Shown in pieces: positions 1 through 13,700 of a stretch of 64,000 nucleotides of DNA; within the stretch, counting starts at the first letter, position 1; each line of letters starts with the position of its first letter. The stretch lies in NCBI RefSeq assembly GCF_910592395.1, contig NC_088324.1:9078953-9142952 (forward strand), given 5' to 3'. Made by a program: the position numbers and the translations under genes. The DNA comes from Lineus longissimus. Lineage: Eukaryota > Nemertea > Pilidiophora > Heteronemertea > Lineidae. The notes beneath the pieces were generated by a model, which was not told where the DNA came from, did no database searches, and saw only the letters and a program-made list of their open reading frames with translations.

Positions 1-598
1 CAAATTATAAATCTCATTTTTTACGAACGGCTTAGGCCTTTAATACGGAACAATATGCAGGGCAGAGACCTGTATTCATCCACGACCGGAAGTGTGGCAC
101 AGTCACATAGAGCTTATCAAAATGTCAAGTTGTGGTAAATACATGGCTGGGATGGACCAAAGTGGAATTAATTCTCAATCTGTGGTTGATTCTTAATCTA
201 CAGAGTCAGGCCATCACAGAAATATGCTTTTTGATAATATATTTAAGAAAATGTGGTCTCACTGGTCAGTTTAGAACTTGTACTTTGACAGGGCCATATC
301 AATGCGCCAGTGACGTTTTGATGGATATGGTGTACGGAAATCTTTTTTTCTCAGGCAATCGGTATTGGAATTTTTTAAAACTTTATTATGCTATTGGCAA
401 AGGGTTCTTCTTGACACATATAAAATTTTGTGCAGATTGATTGGTCCAATGAGTACTTTTTTTACCAAAACCTATGCACAACAATGTACACGTAATGTAC
501 ACATGTTTTAATAGAGGACTCTGGCCTGCAGTTTGTTGTGTTATTTTGTTGTTTGTTCGAACATTTACAACGACAACGTTATTTGTATATGCTTCTAG
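1..598. other. No gene seen; probable intron of the SLC6 gene
   Basis: I find no exon here. The short open frames do not resemble earlier SLC6 segments. The stretch ends in a usable acceptor (TTCTAG at 593-598), so it is probably the intron before the first visible SLC6 exon. The earlier exons must lie left of the window. Confidence 0.5.
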
Positions 599-3500
599 GT
601 GATGTATTTCACAGCCACTTCGCCGTACATCCTGATGTTTATCTTATTGGTGCGCGGTGCGCTGTTAGAGGGCGCTGGTGCAGGCGTTCTATACTACATC
701 AAACCAACGTGGGAAAGGCTGCTGGATATTCAGGTAAAACGCCTCATGCCCTTTATACTATTAGTAGTTAATTAGTAGATCTGCTAATATATATATGTAT
801 ATATATTCTTTCATATGGAACCTCGGGGAATCGGGTAAATCCATGTAATATCCTTAAGCGGATGTCGCACTACCAACGTTTCGGCGTATATTGTACATTT
901 TCTCAGTCGGTGAAAATGAACCCTCTCATAAAAGTCCGGCGCAGATCAATAAGTTAGATTCAGTCTGATTAACAAGTGGATGGGCAGCATAGTATTGCTC
1001 GTATGAAGTTCGCTCATAAGGATGTGTGGGATGATAGGCCAGATGGTTTACTCGGAGATAGCAAGTAATCAATGGCCATCAAAAGCGCATTTCAGTACAT
1101 AAAAGTCCACAAATTAAGATGAACAAGCGCTCCCGGAAATGACAAAAGGCTCATGGATGACGAGCACATTGAAATAGGCTCCGATCCGCTGTGGGATGGA
1201 CCTATCGATCTAATGGTCAGAATGACATTCTCTGATACATGCCGTTACGATTTGATACTTCAAGCTTTGAATGACTAACAATTATTTCTTCATTGTTTCA
1301 GGTTTGGGTTGATGCAGGGACACAGATATTTTATTCCTATTCCATTGGGATTGGAACTCACAACGCATTAGGCAGTTACAATAAGTTCAACCATAATTCG
1401 TACAGGTAATTAACTACATACCGTAGCATGGCAGTGTAGAATTAATTACTGCGCAGTCCCAGAACGACTATATGGTTTATGACTCATCTCCAAGCGTCGC
1501 CATTGGTAACGGTTGCTTAGTGATCGTATGAGGAGGTTATCAAGATATTTTACATGAGAATTCGAAGAGCACAAATTAATTAAGAGTTAAGATACATGAA
1601 GTAGAACCTCTCTATAAAGGACGCCTTCGGGATTGACAAATCTTAGAGTAACCAGACTAAGTTAATACATAAATACACAACAGAGGGGTGACATAATTAA
1701 TCAGCGAAGTCGGATTAAATGGAAACAATTTTAGACCAAAACTTATTGCAGATGAGGTGTCCACTAAAGGGATGTTCCATTTAGTGTACAAAATGGTCCC
1801 TTGCCTGTAAACAACCCGTTCGATCCTCTCGCTTCAGAGACTGTATATTGTTCGCCCTGATCAACAGTGGAACGAGTATATTCGCTGGGTTCGTCATCTT
1901 CTCCGTTCTTGGCTTCATGGCTCATACACAGCAAGTGGATATAGCCAACGTTACTGCTTCAGGTAAGAACAACATGAAGATACCCGGGCAGATAATTCGA
2001 TACTTAAAGGTAGAGGCGTCTCAAATTGTCATACCAAGTTAATCATTGGTGTGTGTTTTAAGGTACGTCTACTTATCATCACTGATAATGTAAACGAGGC
2101 GCATTTTTGAATGAAAATGTACCTTTTTCGATAAGAAAGCAAGACATGTTTATGCAAAAGTATGAACATCCCGTTTCAGGTCCAGGTCTGGCCTTCATAG
2201 CCTACCCAAAGGCAGTTGCACAGATGCCAATAGCGCCGTTGTGGAGCGTCCTCTTTTTCCTGATGATTATACTACTTGGATTAGATAGTCAGGTAGAGAC
2301 CAAAGCTTCAAATATAGAAAGACAATTTATGAAATATCTTTCGTTGCAAGTGTCTTTCGGAGCATGGCCGTATCATAACCATCGGACAACTTGGTGTAGC
2401 ACATCTACAGTCAATCCCAATTGAATACGTTGAATTCATCGAACGACAACGTGTGTAATCTATCTGAAATAGCACTGAATAAAAGGGTCCTCAGGGCAAA
2501 TCTTGCTACCACCGACCCCCATGAAACACCTTTCCGGGTGACCGAGAAGCCAAATAAACGTCAATGTAAATTCTTATTTCAGTTTGTACAACTGGAGGGC
2601 TTTATCACAGCTTGCGTAGATGCCTTCCCTCACCAACTAAGAAAGGGATACAGGAGAGAAATATTCATAGCATGTATATGCGCTGGGTCATTTTTTCTCG
2701 GGATAACCATGGTCACTAATGTAAGTATTGGCGTCGGAAGCTTTCAAGTACATGCGTTATATTTTCGTGGATTTTTTCCCCTTCATGTCACGAAAATAAA
2801 TTCGTGAAATTGTTTTTGTTTTAGAAATGGTTGGAATCTCTCACTCCCTTGATTTAAGAAATTTTTTCCTTTTTTTTACATTGTAACCCTCTCCCTTCTT
2901 CGTTTTCTGAAATTCAGCAGTTTATTGAATGTACATGATCATTGGCAGTTCTGTAGAAAAGCCATTTCACTCGCCTAACATGATCAGGAATGATCGACAC
3001 GAATCCATAATCATGTTAGACTTATTAGATATGACGCATTCTGTACTCAACTTTCTTCTTTCCGATATTGAATATTTAAGATTTTACACTTTCAGGGTGG
3101 CATGTATGTCTTCCAGCTATTTGACTATTTCTCCATGAGTCGGATCATCCTGTTAGTGGCGCTGTGTGAAGTCATTGTGGTCGCTTGGATATACGGTGAG
3201 TTTGATGGAAATTAACACCTTGAGAACTGGTGACAAAGTTTGACATATCCTATACGATAGTATATCCTGGGAACGAATCAATCTACAAGAAATGCTGTAG
3301 CCAGGCCACTGAGAAATTGACAAAATTGGCCGGGGATACATTCAAAACATGACCCACTTCTTGCGCGCATAGTTACAGCCATAAAGGGGTTCGTTTGGGC
3401 TGTATGGTGAAGAAAACCTTGCTGTTCGAATTACATTTGGTTAGGAATGCCGACTTTGAATGCCTCTCCATGTAGCGCCTAAACGTGTCACTGCCCTGGT

Positions 3501-5093
3501 GTAGAATGCAATTCTCTTCAAAATGGAACTTTTTGCAACGACGCTGAAGAAGAAGAAGAAGTACGTGTATATAAAGGTAATGTACACATTTCTCTAACGT
3601 CCATGTCCCTGTCAGGAAGGAAGGTTACCACCAACTTAACCTTGCCCGAAAAGAATATTATACTAACATTTTTCGTAAATTTATTACAGGCATCCGACGA
3701 TATTATAGGAATCTTGAGATGATGTATGGGTTCCGGCTGAACTATTTCATGGGGGCCATGTGGTGTGTCGGGTCGCCTATATTCTGTACCGTAAGTTCTC
3801 CTGGGATATTTTAGTATAAAGTTTCGGCAGCTTGGACGTTCTCCAAGGCTGCTTACTCCGAGTAGAAAATCCAGGTGGGATTCTTATAGGATAAGTTAAG
3901 ATTGCAGTCAGATTAATGTATGCAAGTGTGCATTCTTTAAAGATTCTTAGTCACAATCCTTACTATCGAGAATCTTTTAAAAGGTTGTTTATGAACATGT
4001 ACACAAAGCTGATTAAAATCTCAACTAATCCGAAACCGATTCCGGATTTTCGACCCTATTGGTCCTATCTTGTGTTTCTAACCAAAATGGTTACTGGTGA
4101 TTTGACCAATGCAGCTAGTCCTTGTTTATGTCGATAGTAACTGACCTTACAAAGTGAAAAGATAGTTATATCCTGGTACGAACACCCATGCTTAACTTCG
4201 AACGTTGCTACATGATTACAGTGCTTGAAATATCTTTCCATGAAAATGCATGTTTATACATGTATATCAAATATGCGATCTGTTATTCTACCTTGACCTT
4301 TGAAAATAAGAACAAGGATTTCTACACGTTTCCCCGCTTGTTTGTTTTTTTAACCTCTGCATCTGTGACCTTTGACATTTCTTCCATTGCAGTGCCTGTT
4401 CATCATGAATGCGATCAGTTATTCGACCCTGACCTTTGACCGTAAGGACAAGGGCATCTACACATTCCCCGGCTGGTCAGTGGCGGTTGGTTGGTGTATG
4501 GCTTCCACATCCGTGACCTTCATACCCGTAGTGATGATATACAAAACCTATAGAACTATCAAGGCAGGAAAGGTGAGTGGTACAAACAATAGAGACGTTT
4601 CGGTTAAATACGGTGACTGTTACGGATATCTCGTGGCTTCGCAGTCCAAATGCTAATTTGTTACCCGTAACTTGAGTCATCTCGTAATTCGCCAACGACT
4701 ACGGACCACGAATAAAGGCTAAAATACATGAAATGTTAATATTATCAATTATTGTTATTGGTGTATTTACAAGTATTCAATTCTTTCCAGTACTTACGGA
4801 CCCTGATAGAACCAGAAGGGCTCAAACCTCACCAAATCTGCCTAGAGGACAGGGTAAAAGAAAATGGCTTCATACTCGGCAATAACGTCGGCAATAACGT
4901 CAGCATGGGCAATAACGTTGGGAACAATGTCAACATAGGCAACAACGTAGGGCATCACGTCGACGTAGGCAAAAACGTTGGGATCAACGTTAACATTGGC
5001 AATAATTTTGGCAATAACGTTGGGAACAATGTCAACATTGGCAATAGCGAGGAGTTGATAGGCAATGGCAAAGAGTTCGAACCACTGTGTTGA
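599..5093 (+). CDS. SLC6 Na+/Cl- coupled transporter, creatine/GABA/taurine type; 5' end missing
   Basis: Plasma-membrane solute symporter. Nine exons are visible: 599-733, 1302-1405, 1838-1962, 2180-2292, 2583-2720, 3096-3195, 3690-3790, 4393-4572, 4791-5093. All have GT-AG borders and matching phases, giving 432 residues plus stop. The first visible residues, [10 protein letters not shown], belong near TM4-5 of this roughly 600-aa family, so the N-terminal third is outside. Family hallmarks follow in order: [46 protein letters not shown] (the TM8 Asp-Ser pair of the Na2 site), [10 protein letters not shown] and [15 protein letters not shown] recall GLDSQF and [11 protein letters not shown] from creatine transporters, but the substrate is not settled. 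The last exon adds an unusual tail of [10 protein letters not shown] repeats and ends EFEPLC. No AATAAA was seen within about 1 kb downstream. Confidence 0.93.
1600..1783. mobile_element. Degenerate copy of the TA-flanked CAGTRGAACC MITE
   Basis: It begins GTAGAACCTCTCTATAAAGG and later carries AAATGGAAACAATTTTAGACC and GGTGTCCACTAAAGGG. This matches the order of the full copies at 9940-10099 and 62248-62425, but with many substitutions. It lies in the SLC6 intron between 1405 and 1838. Confidence 0.6.
4240..4378 (+). pseudogene. Decayed tandem copy of the SLC6 exon at 4393-4572
   Basis: This intronic stretch lies just upstream of the real exon. It encodes [20 protein letters not shown], against [20 protein letters not shown] in the exon, and later SASVTF against STSVTF. 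The frame is still open. About 25-30 bases are missing in the middle, and there is no acceptor at the matching place and no donor before the real exon. I read it as a dead tandem exon duplicate. Confidence 0.75.
4879..5048 (+). repeat. Coding minisatellite for GNNV / [10 protein letters not shown] repeats
   Basis: Twelve-base GGCAATAACGTC-like units are grouped into 30-base units, each encoding a decapeptide such as [10 protein letters not shown]. There are about five decapeptide copies, including variants [16 protein letters not shown] and GNNFGNNV. The frame stays open through the tract and on to the stop at 5091-5093. Confidence 0.85.
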
Positions 5094-7513
5094 TGAAGGA
5101 GAACAGGATAGTTTGTGTTGTAGATTTTTTCTAGAAACATCTCGACGTGATTTTTTTAGATTTTAGTAAAGAAATAGGTCATGTTGACCTCGTGAAGGAT
5201 CTACGTTCGCCGTGTGTCATGTTGTAGATATGGACAAGAAATGTGGCGTTTTCTCAGGGAATGTATTGTACTTGGACAAGACTATGTAGGCTAAAGACAC
5301 TTTGACATTTTGTGCATACATTTCCGCATAATGTGCGTGCCACTGTATCCCGCCAACACGGGATTGCACGCACGCACGCATTGTTCTGCTTGTGGTTCTG
5401 GAGCTGGAAACGGAGTGGCATTTTTGAGAATTTTCTAATTGGATACCATTGGTTTTGGATGCTTGGCTTCAATTAATCTAGGATAATAATAATCACGGAG
5501 CTCCGAGTATATTATAAGTACACAACCTCACCTTGTATATCTCGAAGAACGCAAGATGTCGAGGAGATCTTTAAATACCATCATAAATAGAAAATTTTTG
5601 AAACGTTTTGTTTCATTTTGTCATTAGAAATGTGTCGTCAAAGTCTAAGACGACAAAATGTCATAGAAAAAGTGCCGTTGTGTCGAGATATATACAAATA
5701 CTGCTGACACCAAGTTTCACCAAATTCGGATGAACTGCACTACGGCATTGTGTATAACTGCATTTCTATTTTTCTGGACCACCAGTAATTACCAACAGCG
5801 TAGCCCTTCAAGGATTTTAGACGATGCGATCTCGCTGACATTTACCACGTCTGTGTTGTCCTTGGTGACGTGGTTTTGGAGAGCACTAATTTAGTGAGAG
5901 CTTTTACAAAACTCCCGAAACGCCAACGTAAATGCCTGTCCATTCTTCGACATCATGTGGATAGACGTTGCCGTTTTGAGTGTTTCCATTCGATAGACAA
6001 CTCGAGAAACAATTACATGTACTTTCTAAACGGAGAAATTAAAAAAAAATATTCTTGCCTTTGATAGGTGAAACTAAAGTGTTTTTTGTTTAAACGACAT
6101 TTTGCTTTTAAATTTAATCATCAATCATAACTGAGTTACATTGTATGTTACCCGAGTTAAATTGTCAGGTGAATAAATCCATCAGCCTTTCTATATGCGT
6201 TTCTTTCCATTTTTTCTGTGAAGACACATTGGCTCGACCTCAGCCAATGATTATTACTCCCGTTTTGCAAGGCCAACTCTTCGACGCACTCGAAAAATGT
6301 ACACTGAATAATGCGGTGTATGTTTGTAATTTGGCGCAAAATGTTGCTATTGTCGGAGGAGACTTGGCGATATGAAGCATGAAGTCCTGTGCTAATTCCT
6401 TCTAATATAAGGTAGGTTTCGATACCCTTACGAAGATCTTTGAAGGAAGGAGTATGAGGTACATGTATGTAAATGTATACAGACGACCTTTTAATGCGAA
6501 ATTTTCATATCAATGTTGGTTTGACAGTAATTCTTCAAAATATCACGAAAACGATATTCCCTCTCAATCAACTAGACGTTGATGTTTTCACCCCAAATCT
6601 TGGTTCAGTACTCAGACTGACATTGTCTTCAATGAAAACGCCTCTTTTATGCGCAAAAGACAAACTTCACAAACGAAAACACCTTCAACGCAATCTACTA
6701 TAGGACTATTTTTCAGATGAAAGATCTTCTTCTTCTTCTTTTCCTCCTCCTCCTCCTCCCCTCCCCTCCCTCTCCCAAGATGCCTTGACTGAGATTCGGA
6801 CCACAGATCGTTGGGCTCTTAATTAAATCGAATTATTGCCGTGCGTTTGTTTCCTTGGAAATGTGCCGCGCCCCTTAGACTCCTGCGCGGTTATGAGACC
6901 GCGCAGAGTCTAACCACTGCTGAGACAAGACCACTTATGAATATTCATAGGTTGGAGTCCAGGCCTATCTATAAGACGAGTGCATGTTTTTTACTCTCAA
7001 GTACATATTTGGAGAGGTATTGAAAAAATATTTGTTGTGGCAAGTCTACAGATATAAAGAAATTATTTGATGAAAAAATTAATTTCGAATTTTGCTAATT
7101 GGGTAATAGGGGGCGTGTTTTGAGTTTTTTCTGCCAGTTGGCTGAAAAGAGTGGAAATATCAAAGTCTGTCTAATTTGTCGATTATCAAAAAATTCCGTG
7201 GTCAATCACCATTTTATTTTTCACCATTTACTTGCCCGACTGTCCGGAATAACATAATCTAAATTTCAGATTCACAACACCACGCGTTCTTTGATGCGTC
7301 GCGGTCAAACATTAACTGCTAAAAGGCTTAAAAAATCAATTGTGGTCTTGTCTCTGCTGACACTGGCCGCCATCTTACATCAGCTCCTCTCCGAGTCCGT
7401 AGAGTAGACACTGGTGCTTGAAGACACCCAGGAACAATCGAGATCAAGAAGCCCCTAATTAAACAATACAGAACTTCAAAAGACCACGCTGCTTTTTTTA
7501 GTGTCCAGGTAAT
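5094..7513. other. Intergenic region, no gene recognised
   Basis: It holds the likely 3' UTR of the SLC6 gene, a short ACGC run near 5385, an inverted fragment of the 680-bp satellite at 6484-6650, and a CTT/CCT pyrimidine tract at 6726-6777. The longest open frames resemble nothing I know. Confidence 0.5.
6484..6650 (-). repeat. Isolated inverted fragment of the 680-bp satellite
   Basis: Read on the minus strand it matches the satellite segment running from CCAAGATTTGGGGTGAAAAC through GAGAGGGAATATCGTTTTCG to ACTGYCAAACCAACATTGAT. It lies 13 kb from the main array at 19786-24508 and in the opposite orientation, so the sequence is dispersed as well as tandem. Confidence 0.75.
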
Positions 7514-7758
7514 ATGCGTGTCTTTGTAGATGACTGGTCATCGCTAAGTTTGATTATAATACCGCCAGACGCCTGTGACTCATGGAAATGTTGGCAGAGA
7601 AAATATCCTCTGCCCCTGTTCCAATCTCCCAGCAAGCCGCTAAAGTACACTAGTATACACGGTGCAGGTGTCATCAGGCAATCGTTATCAACGGCAAAGC
7701 ATGGAGATTGCCGCTATTTCGGAGCTCTTCAACGCGAGGATCAAGAGGAGGCGAATCT

Positions 7759-7770
7759 CAAGATGGCGGG
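7759..7770 (+). promoter_or_regulatory. TISU/YY1-like start context of the CoA-transferase gene
   Basis: CAAGATGGCGGG surrounds the chosen start codon (7763-7765). It matches the TISU consensus SAASATGGCGGC at 11 of 12 positions and also fits YY1 (AAGATGGCGGC). In animals this element marks genes with very short 5' UTRs, many of them metabolic or mitochondrial. It favours 7763 over the upstream in-frame ATG at 7514. Confidence 0.45.
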
Positions 7771-10700
7771 TGTTCGTCATTGCCGACAGATTTTCCGCAA
7801 CAAAATCACCGATATCTTCAATGATTTTCGACAGAAACGCTTCCATTATTCGCCAGAGCCGTTCCATCCTATACCAAACAAGTGGCCGAAATGGATGACC
7901 GCGGAGGAAGCGGTTTCTGTGATAAATTCGGGTGAGAAAGTTGACACCGGGCGAATGTCATTGAGATTGACCATGCACTGTGCTATGCATGCGGATGATG
8001 ACGTCAATGTCACTGTCAGCTGTGAACACAGAAAGTTGTGTTTTGGTGGCTAAATTCATGCCCCAGGGCCAGGTGCTAAAGGAACAAGTTATGAAGGATG
8101 AAAACACTTGTGTAGATTGCAGTTTATGGTGCACGGTAAATAATTTTGACAACGTAAAATTAAAAACACCTACCTAGGCTACCCTTGACCCTGTATATGT
8201 GACCCGTCACAGCAAAACCAGGCGCATGTGGCACAGAAGATGAGCCTAAGTGACACCAGGAGATAATGGAAGAAATTGATGTGGTGATATTTCACAAAAG
8301 GCAGACAACGGAGAAATGACCAAACAGTCCGTTTCAACCAACAATCAAAACTTAAAATAATACATAGGCCTATAAATACAGCCTCACCACAGCCAGTGGT
8401 CTGCAGCCTACACCTAATGCTGGTCAGTCCAGTCTGTTGTGCTAAGTTATATTCTATCATGTCAATTACATTGCCTATAGGATACAGTATGCAGTATAAG
8501 TAGGTCAAGGCATAAGGCCATGCTACGAGCCGTACAAACAGTCTGACCTCTCTAATCAGGGCACCTCCCTATTAAGGACAACACTTGTCAGTCCCGAGGG
8601 TGTCCTTAATAAAGAGGTTCTACTGTACTTGGACTTTACCATAACAATCGACATTACTCGCAAGCTCGTACGCTTGGCCGGCAGTGTGTAAAATTCGCAA
8701 TGCCAGAAACGATCACCTATTTCAATGATCTTCTTGTTCCACTTCCAGACTGGCGTGTCTTCATCCATGGAGCAGCAGCAACACCTATTGCCCTTATTGA
8801 TGCTCTTACAAAGCACGGAAAGCAATCCAGATTAAAAAATGTAGAGTTAATCCATATTCACACCGAGGGCGTGGCTGAGTATACAAAGCCAGAATTCGAA
8901 GGTAAAATAGATTTTTCATGTAAAGTATTGGTGCCGCTGCCAGAACCCCCCTCCCCCCCCATTTCGATACGTTTGGGGTCATGTGCATTCCAATTTTCTG
9001 GGGGGGGGATTTTCTAAGTTAAAAACTAGGATGAAAAATCCCTCAGGAAATGATAAGAAAATGTACTTTTTCAGAAGGCTGAGAAGGATTTCTTGTAACT
9101 TTGTTTCTTCTGACAAAAGGGTTGCTTCTTCCTTAAAAAGTGTGGCAACTTTACGTATTGTAGAACATGTAACATTTGGAGTGCCTCACTTATGAACGTA
9201 TTTTTCCATAGGGAGGAGGTGATTCTGGGGAGATCTCAGTAGAACCACTTGCCAAACAAATGACAGAGGCTAGGTAAAATCCAGGTTGCCTCAGCGATTG
9301 GCCAAGGCCAGGGCTAAGTTCTTGGTTGAGCAAACTACCACGTCACACCACCTGCAGAATATCAAAACAATCGGGGGTGGAATATCAGTGTGGTCTGTGA
9401 GTGTGATTGGTGATCTTGGCTACAACGTATATGCGGCCAAAATTTGGTGAATTTATCTTGTGATCGTTATCATAGGAGTTAATTCAAAATCAATAGTAGC
9501 TAATCTTTTTCGTGACACCTAGTATGATGTGATGAAATGGTCATTTTCCAGGAATCTTCAGGTCCAACTGTCTATTCATTGCTGGCAACGCGAGAAAAGC
9601 AGTGGCTGAGGGTCGGGCTGACTTTCTTCCCATCTTCCTCAGTGAAATACCACATCTTTTCCGTCGCAAGATCCTCAATTTGGATGCTGCGCTCATCCAA
9701 GTAAGCCCACCAGATAAACACGGATTCTGCACTTTAGGGCCGAGTGTCGATTGTACGAGAGCAGCTATACAGAATGCCAAGTATATTGTTGGTTAGTATT
9801 ATCAATATGCACAACATGCGAAAGGGTTGACGAATTACCAATTGCGGCATATCCTTCTTTGGTATGTATAGATATAGAAACACTGTCACAGGAGGCCAAA
9901 AGTAAATATGGCCATTAATTGCTTTACAACGACCAAGTACAGTAGAACCTCTCTAATAAGGACACCCTTGGGACTGACAAGTGCTGTCCTTGATAGGAAG
10001 GTGTCCTGATTAGAGCGGTCAAATTGAGTGGAAACAACCAATTTGGGACCAAAACTAGTGTCCTTAATAGAGAGGTGTCCGTTAAGGGAGGTTCCACTGT
10101 ATATACACTAGGGAGCTGACGTTACACCCCACCTGACGTTGCTCTGATTAGATATGAGTTTAAATGGCTTTCCTGAAGGGGGCAGGTATTAAGTAAACAT
10201 CTGTATTGCCATGTTTCAGGCCAAGTAAACCCCTATCTTCCGAGGACGTTCGGTGATGGCGTTATCCATCTGTCTCACTTTGATGCAGTGGTGGAATGCG
10301 AGATGCCACTGCCGTCGGGAAAGCCTTCCGTGTTGACGCTGGAGGAACGCAAAATTGGCCGATTTATTGCTGATAATTTAGTGCAAGATGGAGCAACTTT
10401 ACAAATGGGTAAGAAGATGTTGCATAAGCAATTTGAGATAGGCCCCGTACAGAGTGTGGTATGATCTCCATGCCTTCCTTTTGGCTCCATCAACGTATTA
10501 TTGCCATCCCCTCTTTGAACAAAACCATAAGGTCACAACAGAAAAGTTGCTTCAACACGAAAAGGCCACCTGAAGTGGGTTAGGTTGCTTTTGTGATCTG
10601 CCTTCATGGTATGAGATTTCAATTATTGTAAAGTTTGAATTGAGAACATAAAAAATAACCAAGAATTGATAAAGGCTAATCTCAATTTAAAATTCTTGAT

Positions 10701-13700
10701 TAAAGACTAATCATTATCAATTCCGGCTTTAACTTGTTCTTTTCATTTCATTTCAGGCATCGGATCAATTCCTGACGCTGTTCTCTCGAAGTTGGAAAAC
10801 CACCGTGATCTCGGAATCCACTCGGAGATGTTCAGCGACGGGGTAGTGGATTTAGTAGAGCAAGGTAGAAATATTCGAAATCACGAACAACACTTTTTCT
10901 AACAATTTTCGTCCAGCCCCTTTTCAACAATGAGGTGGTCGTAATTTACCATAATGCTCGGGCCAATCCGGAGCATAGGCCCGCAGTGTGTAATCTTAGC
11001 TTTGCCGCTTATTGAAGAAATGGTGTCAATAACTAGTATGATTAACAGCCGGTTACGTCAAATCTGTCAATTCATTGCTGAACTAGCCAATCCAGACAGA
11101 ATTCGCGCTTGAAGACATGCTTCCATTCATGAATGTGGCTATGCAGTATTGCGATCGTGGTTTGGGGCATGGCCAACGGACTTGTCGTTTAAAACCGAGA
11201 ATGAAGTATTTTACTATCTGCCTGGGTGAACAATTTTTGTCTTAAACACTCGTTCAAGATTGTATAACAAGATGGAAGAATAAAAAAATAACTTCCTGGT
11301 TGTTAAAGAGACTTGTGCCACTAATTAAAAGATACGACACCACTGGCATTTATCACCACGGGGCTAAGTGTCCTAATAACAAGCACAGCTGGAGTTCCTG
11401 AAAGAATCTCCCTAACAGGGACTGCTCTTCATATTTCTTCACCCTGTCATATGTAATTGTTTCTTCTGTTACAGGGGCGATCACTAATGCACATAAAAAG
11501 CTCCAAACTGGAAAGATTGTTGGGGGATTTGCATTCGGAACAAAGAGACTCTATGATTTTCTCGATGACAACCCGTTTGTTGGTGAGTGAACCGTGAACC
11601 ATTCAGAAAACACCAAGGCTTTACTACGAGGTCTGTGACCTATGAAGGTCAAAGCAAGATTAGCTTACCTTGTTTTGGTGAATCCTCCCCTAATCCCGTA
11701 TTACAAGCAATGACCAGCATCTTGACACCTTTACCTTGGAAACACATCCAATAATATCAACATAATCAAAGTGTACAAGGATATACACAGGACTCCATAT
11801 TTTGCCCTCAAGTAGTCATGATGTCGTGCATTGTCTGTGCATGCTCATGGGGCTGCAGTGCTTTAGATGTTACAAGCAATGTACGGTTTATTGTGTAAAA
11901 TGTAGGTCGCAAAGTCAATAATGATGCAAAATGTATGCAAGGTACAATGAACATGTAATGTAGGTATGACTTTCACATGTGCCACCCCAGCACATTGCCA
12001 TTGAAGACTGTTAGTGTTACAAATTTGGCCTTTATTTTATTTTCCTTCAGTGAGACATATTTGTTTCTTTTCAGTCGTGTGTGATATCTGAGCCATTGAG
12101 GCATCTTTAGATTCCTTTTCAGTCTTGTGTGATATTTGAGGCCTCTACTTCCTTTTCAGTCTTGCATGATATTTGAGGCCGCTTCTTCCTTTTCAGTCTT
12201 GTGTGATATTTGAGGCCTCTTCTTCCTTAACAGTCTTGCATGATATTTGAGGCCTCTTCTTCCTTTACAGTCTTGTGTGATATTTAAGGCCTCTACTTCC
12301 TTTTCAGTCTTGCATGATATTTGAGGCCTCTTCTTCCTTTACAGTCTTGCGTGATATTTGAGGCCTCTTCTTCCTTTACAGTCTTGCGTGATATTTGAGG
12401 CCTCTTCTTCCTTTACAGTCTTGTGTGATATTTGAGGCCTCTTCTTCCTTTACAGTCTTGTGTGATATTTGAGGCCTCTTCTCCCTTTACAGTCTTGTGT
12501 GATATTTGAGGCCTCTTCTTCCTTTACAGTCTTGTGTGATATTTGAGGCCTCTTCTTCCTTTACAGTCTTGTGTGATATTTGAGGCCTCTTCTCCCTTTA
12601 CAGTCTTGCGTGATATTTGAGGCCTCTTCTTCTTTTACAGTCTTGCGTGATATTTGAGGCCTCTTCTCCCTTTACAGTCTTGCGTGATATTTGAGGCCTC
12701 TTCTCCCTTTACAGTCTTGCGTGATATTTGAGGCCTCTTCTTCCTTTACAGTCTTGTGTAATATTTGAGGCCTCTTCTTCCTTTACAGTCTTGTGTGATA
12801 TTTGAGGCCTCTTCTCCCTTTACAGTCTTGCGTGATATTTGAGGCCTCTTCTTCCTTTACAGTCTTGCGAGATATTTGAGGCCTCTTCTCCCTTTACAGT
12901 CTTGCGTGATATTTGAGGCCTCTTCTCCCTTTACAGTCTTGCGTGATATTTGAGGCCTCTTCTCCCTTTACAGTCTTGCGTGATATTTGAGGCCTCTTCT
13001 CCCTTTACAGTCTTGTGTGATATTTGAGGCCTCTTCACCCTTTACAGTCTTGCGTGATACTTGAGGCCTCTTCTTCCTTTTCAGTCTTGCAGGATATTTG
13101 AGGCCTCTTCTTCCTTTTCTTCTTTTCAGTCTTGTGTGATATTTGAGGCCTCTTCTTCCTTTTCTGTCTTGCATGATATTTGAGGCCTCTTCTTCCTTTA
13201 CAGTCTTGCAAGATATTTGAGGCCTCTTCTCCCTTTACAGTCTTGTGTGATATTTGACGCCTCTTCTCCCTTTACAGTCTTGTGTGATATTTGAGGCCTC
13301 TTCTTCCTTTACAGTCTTGTGTGATATTTGAGGCCTCTTCTCCCTTTACAGTCTTGCGTGATATTTAAGGCCTCTTCTCCCTTTACAGTCTTGCGTGATA
13401 TTTGAGGCCTCTTCTCCCTTTACAGTCTTGTGTGATATTTGAGGCCTCTTCTCCCTTTACAGTCTTGCGTGATATTTGAGGCCTCTTCTTCCTTTTCAGT
13501 CTTGCAGGATATTTGAGGCCTCTTCTTCCTTTTCAGTCTTGTGTGATATTTGAGGCCTCTTCTTCCTTTTCTGTCTTGCGTGATATTTGAGGCCTCTTCT
13601 TCCTTTACAGTCTTGCAAGATATTTGAGGCCTCTTCTCCCTTTACAGTCTTGTGTGATATTTGAGGCCTCTTCTCCCTTTACAGTCTGGCGTGATATTTG

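Noticed and set aside
7514-7762. Upstream in-frame ATG extending the CoA-transferase by 83 residues
   Set aside because: The extension has no family similarity, while the start at 7763 has a strong TISU/Kozak context and a plausible presequence.
12968-13174. Minus-strand open frame with KGRRGLKYHTRLK repeats
   Set aside because: It is a translation of the 37-bp satellite; indels between units keep it open by chance. It has no start context or splice chain.
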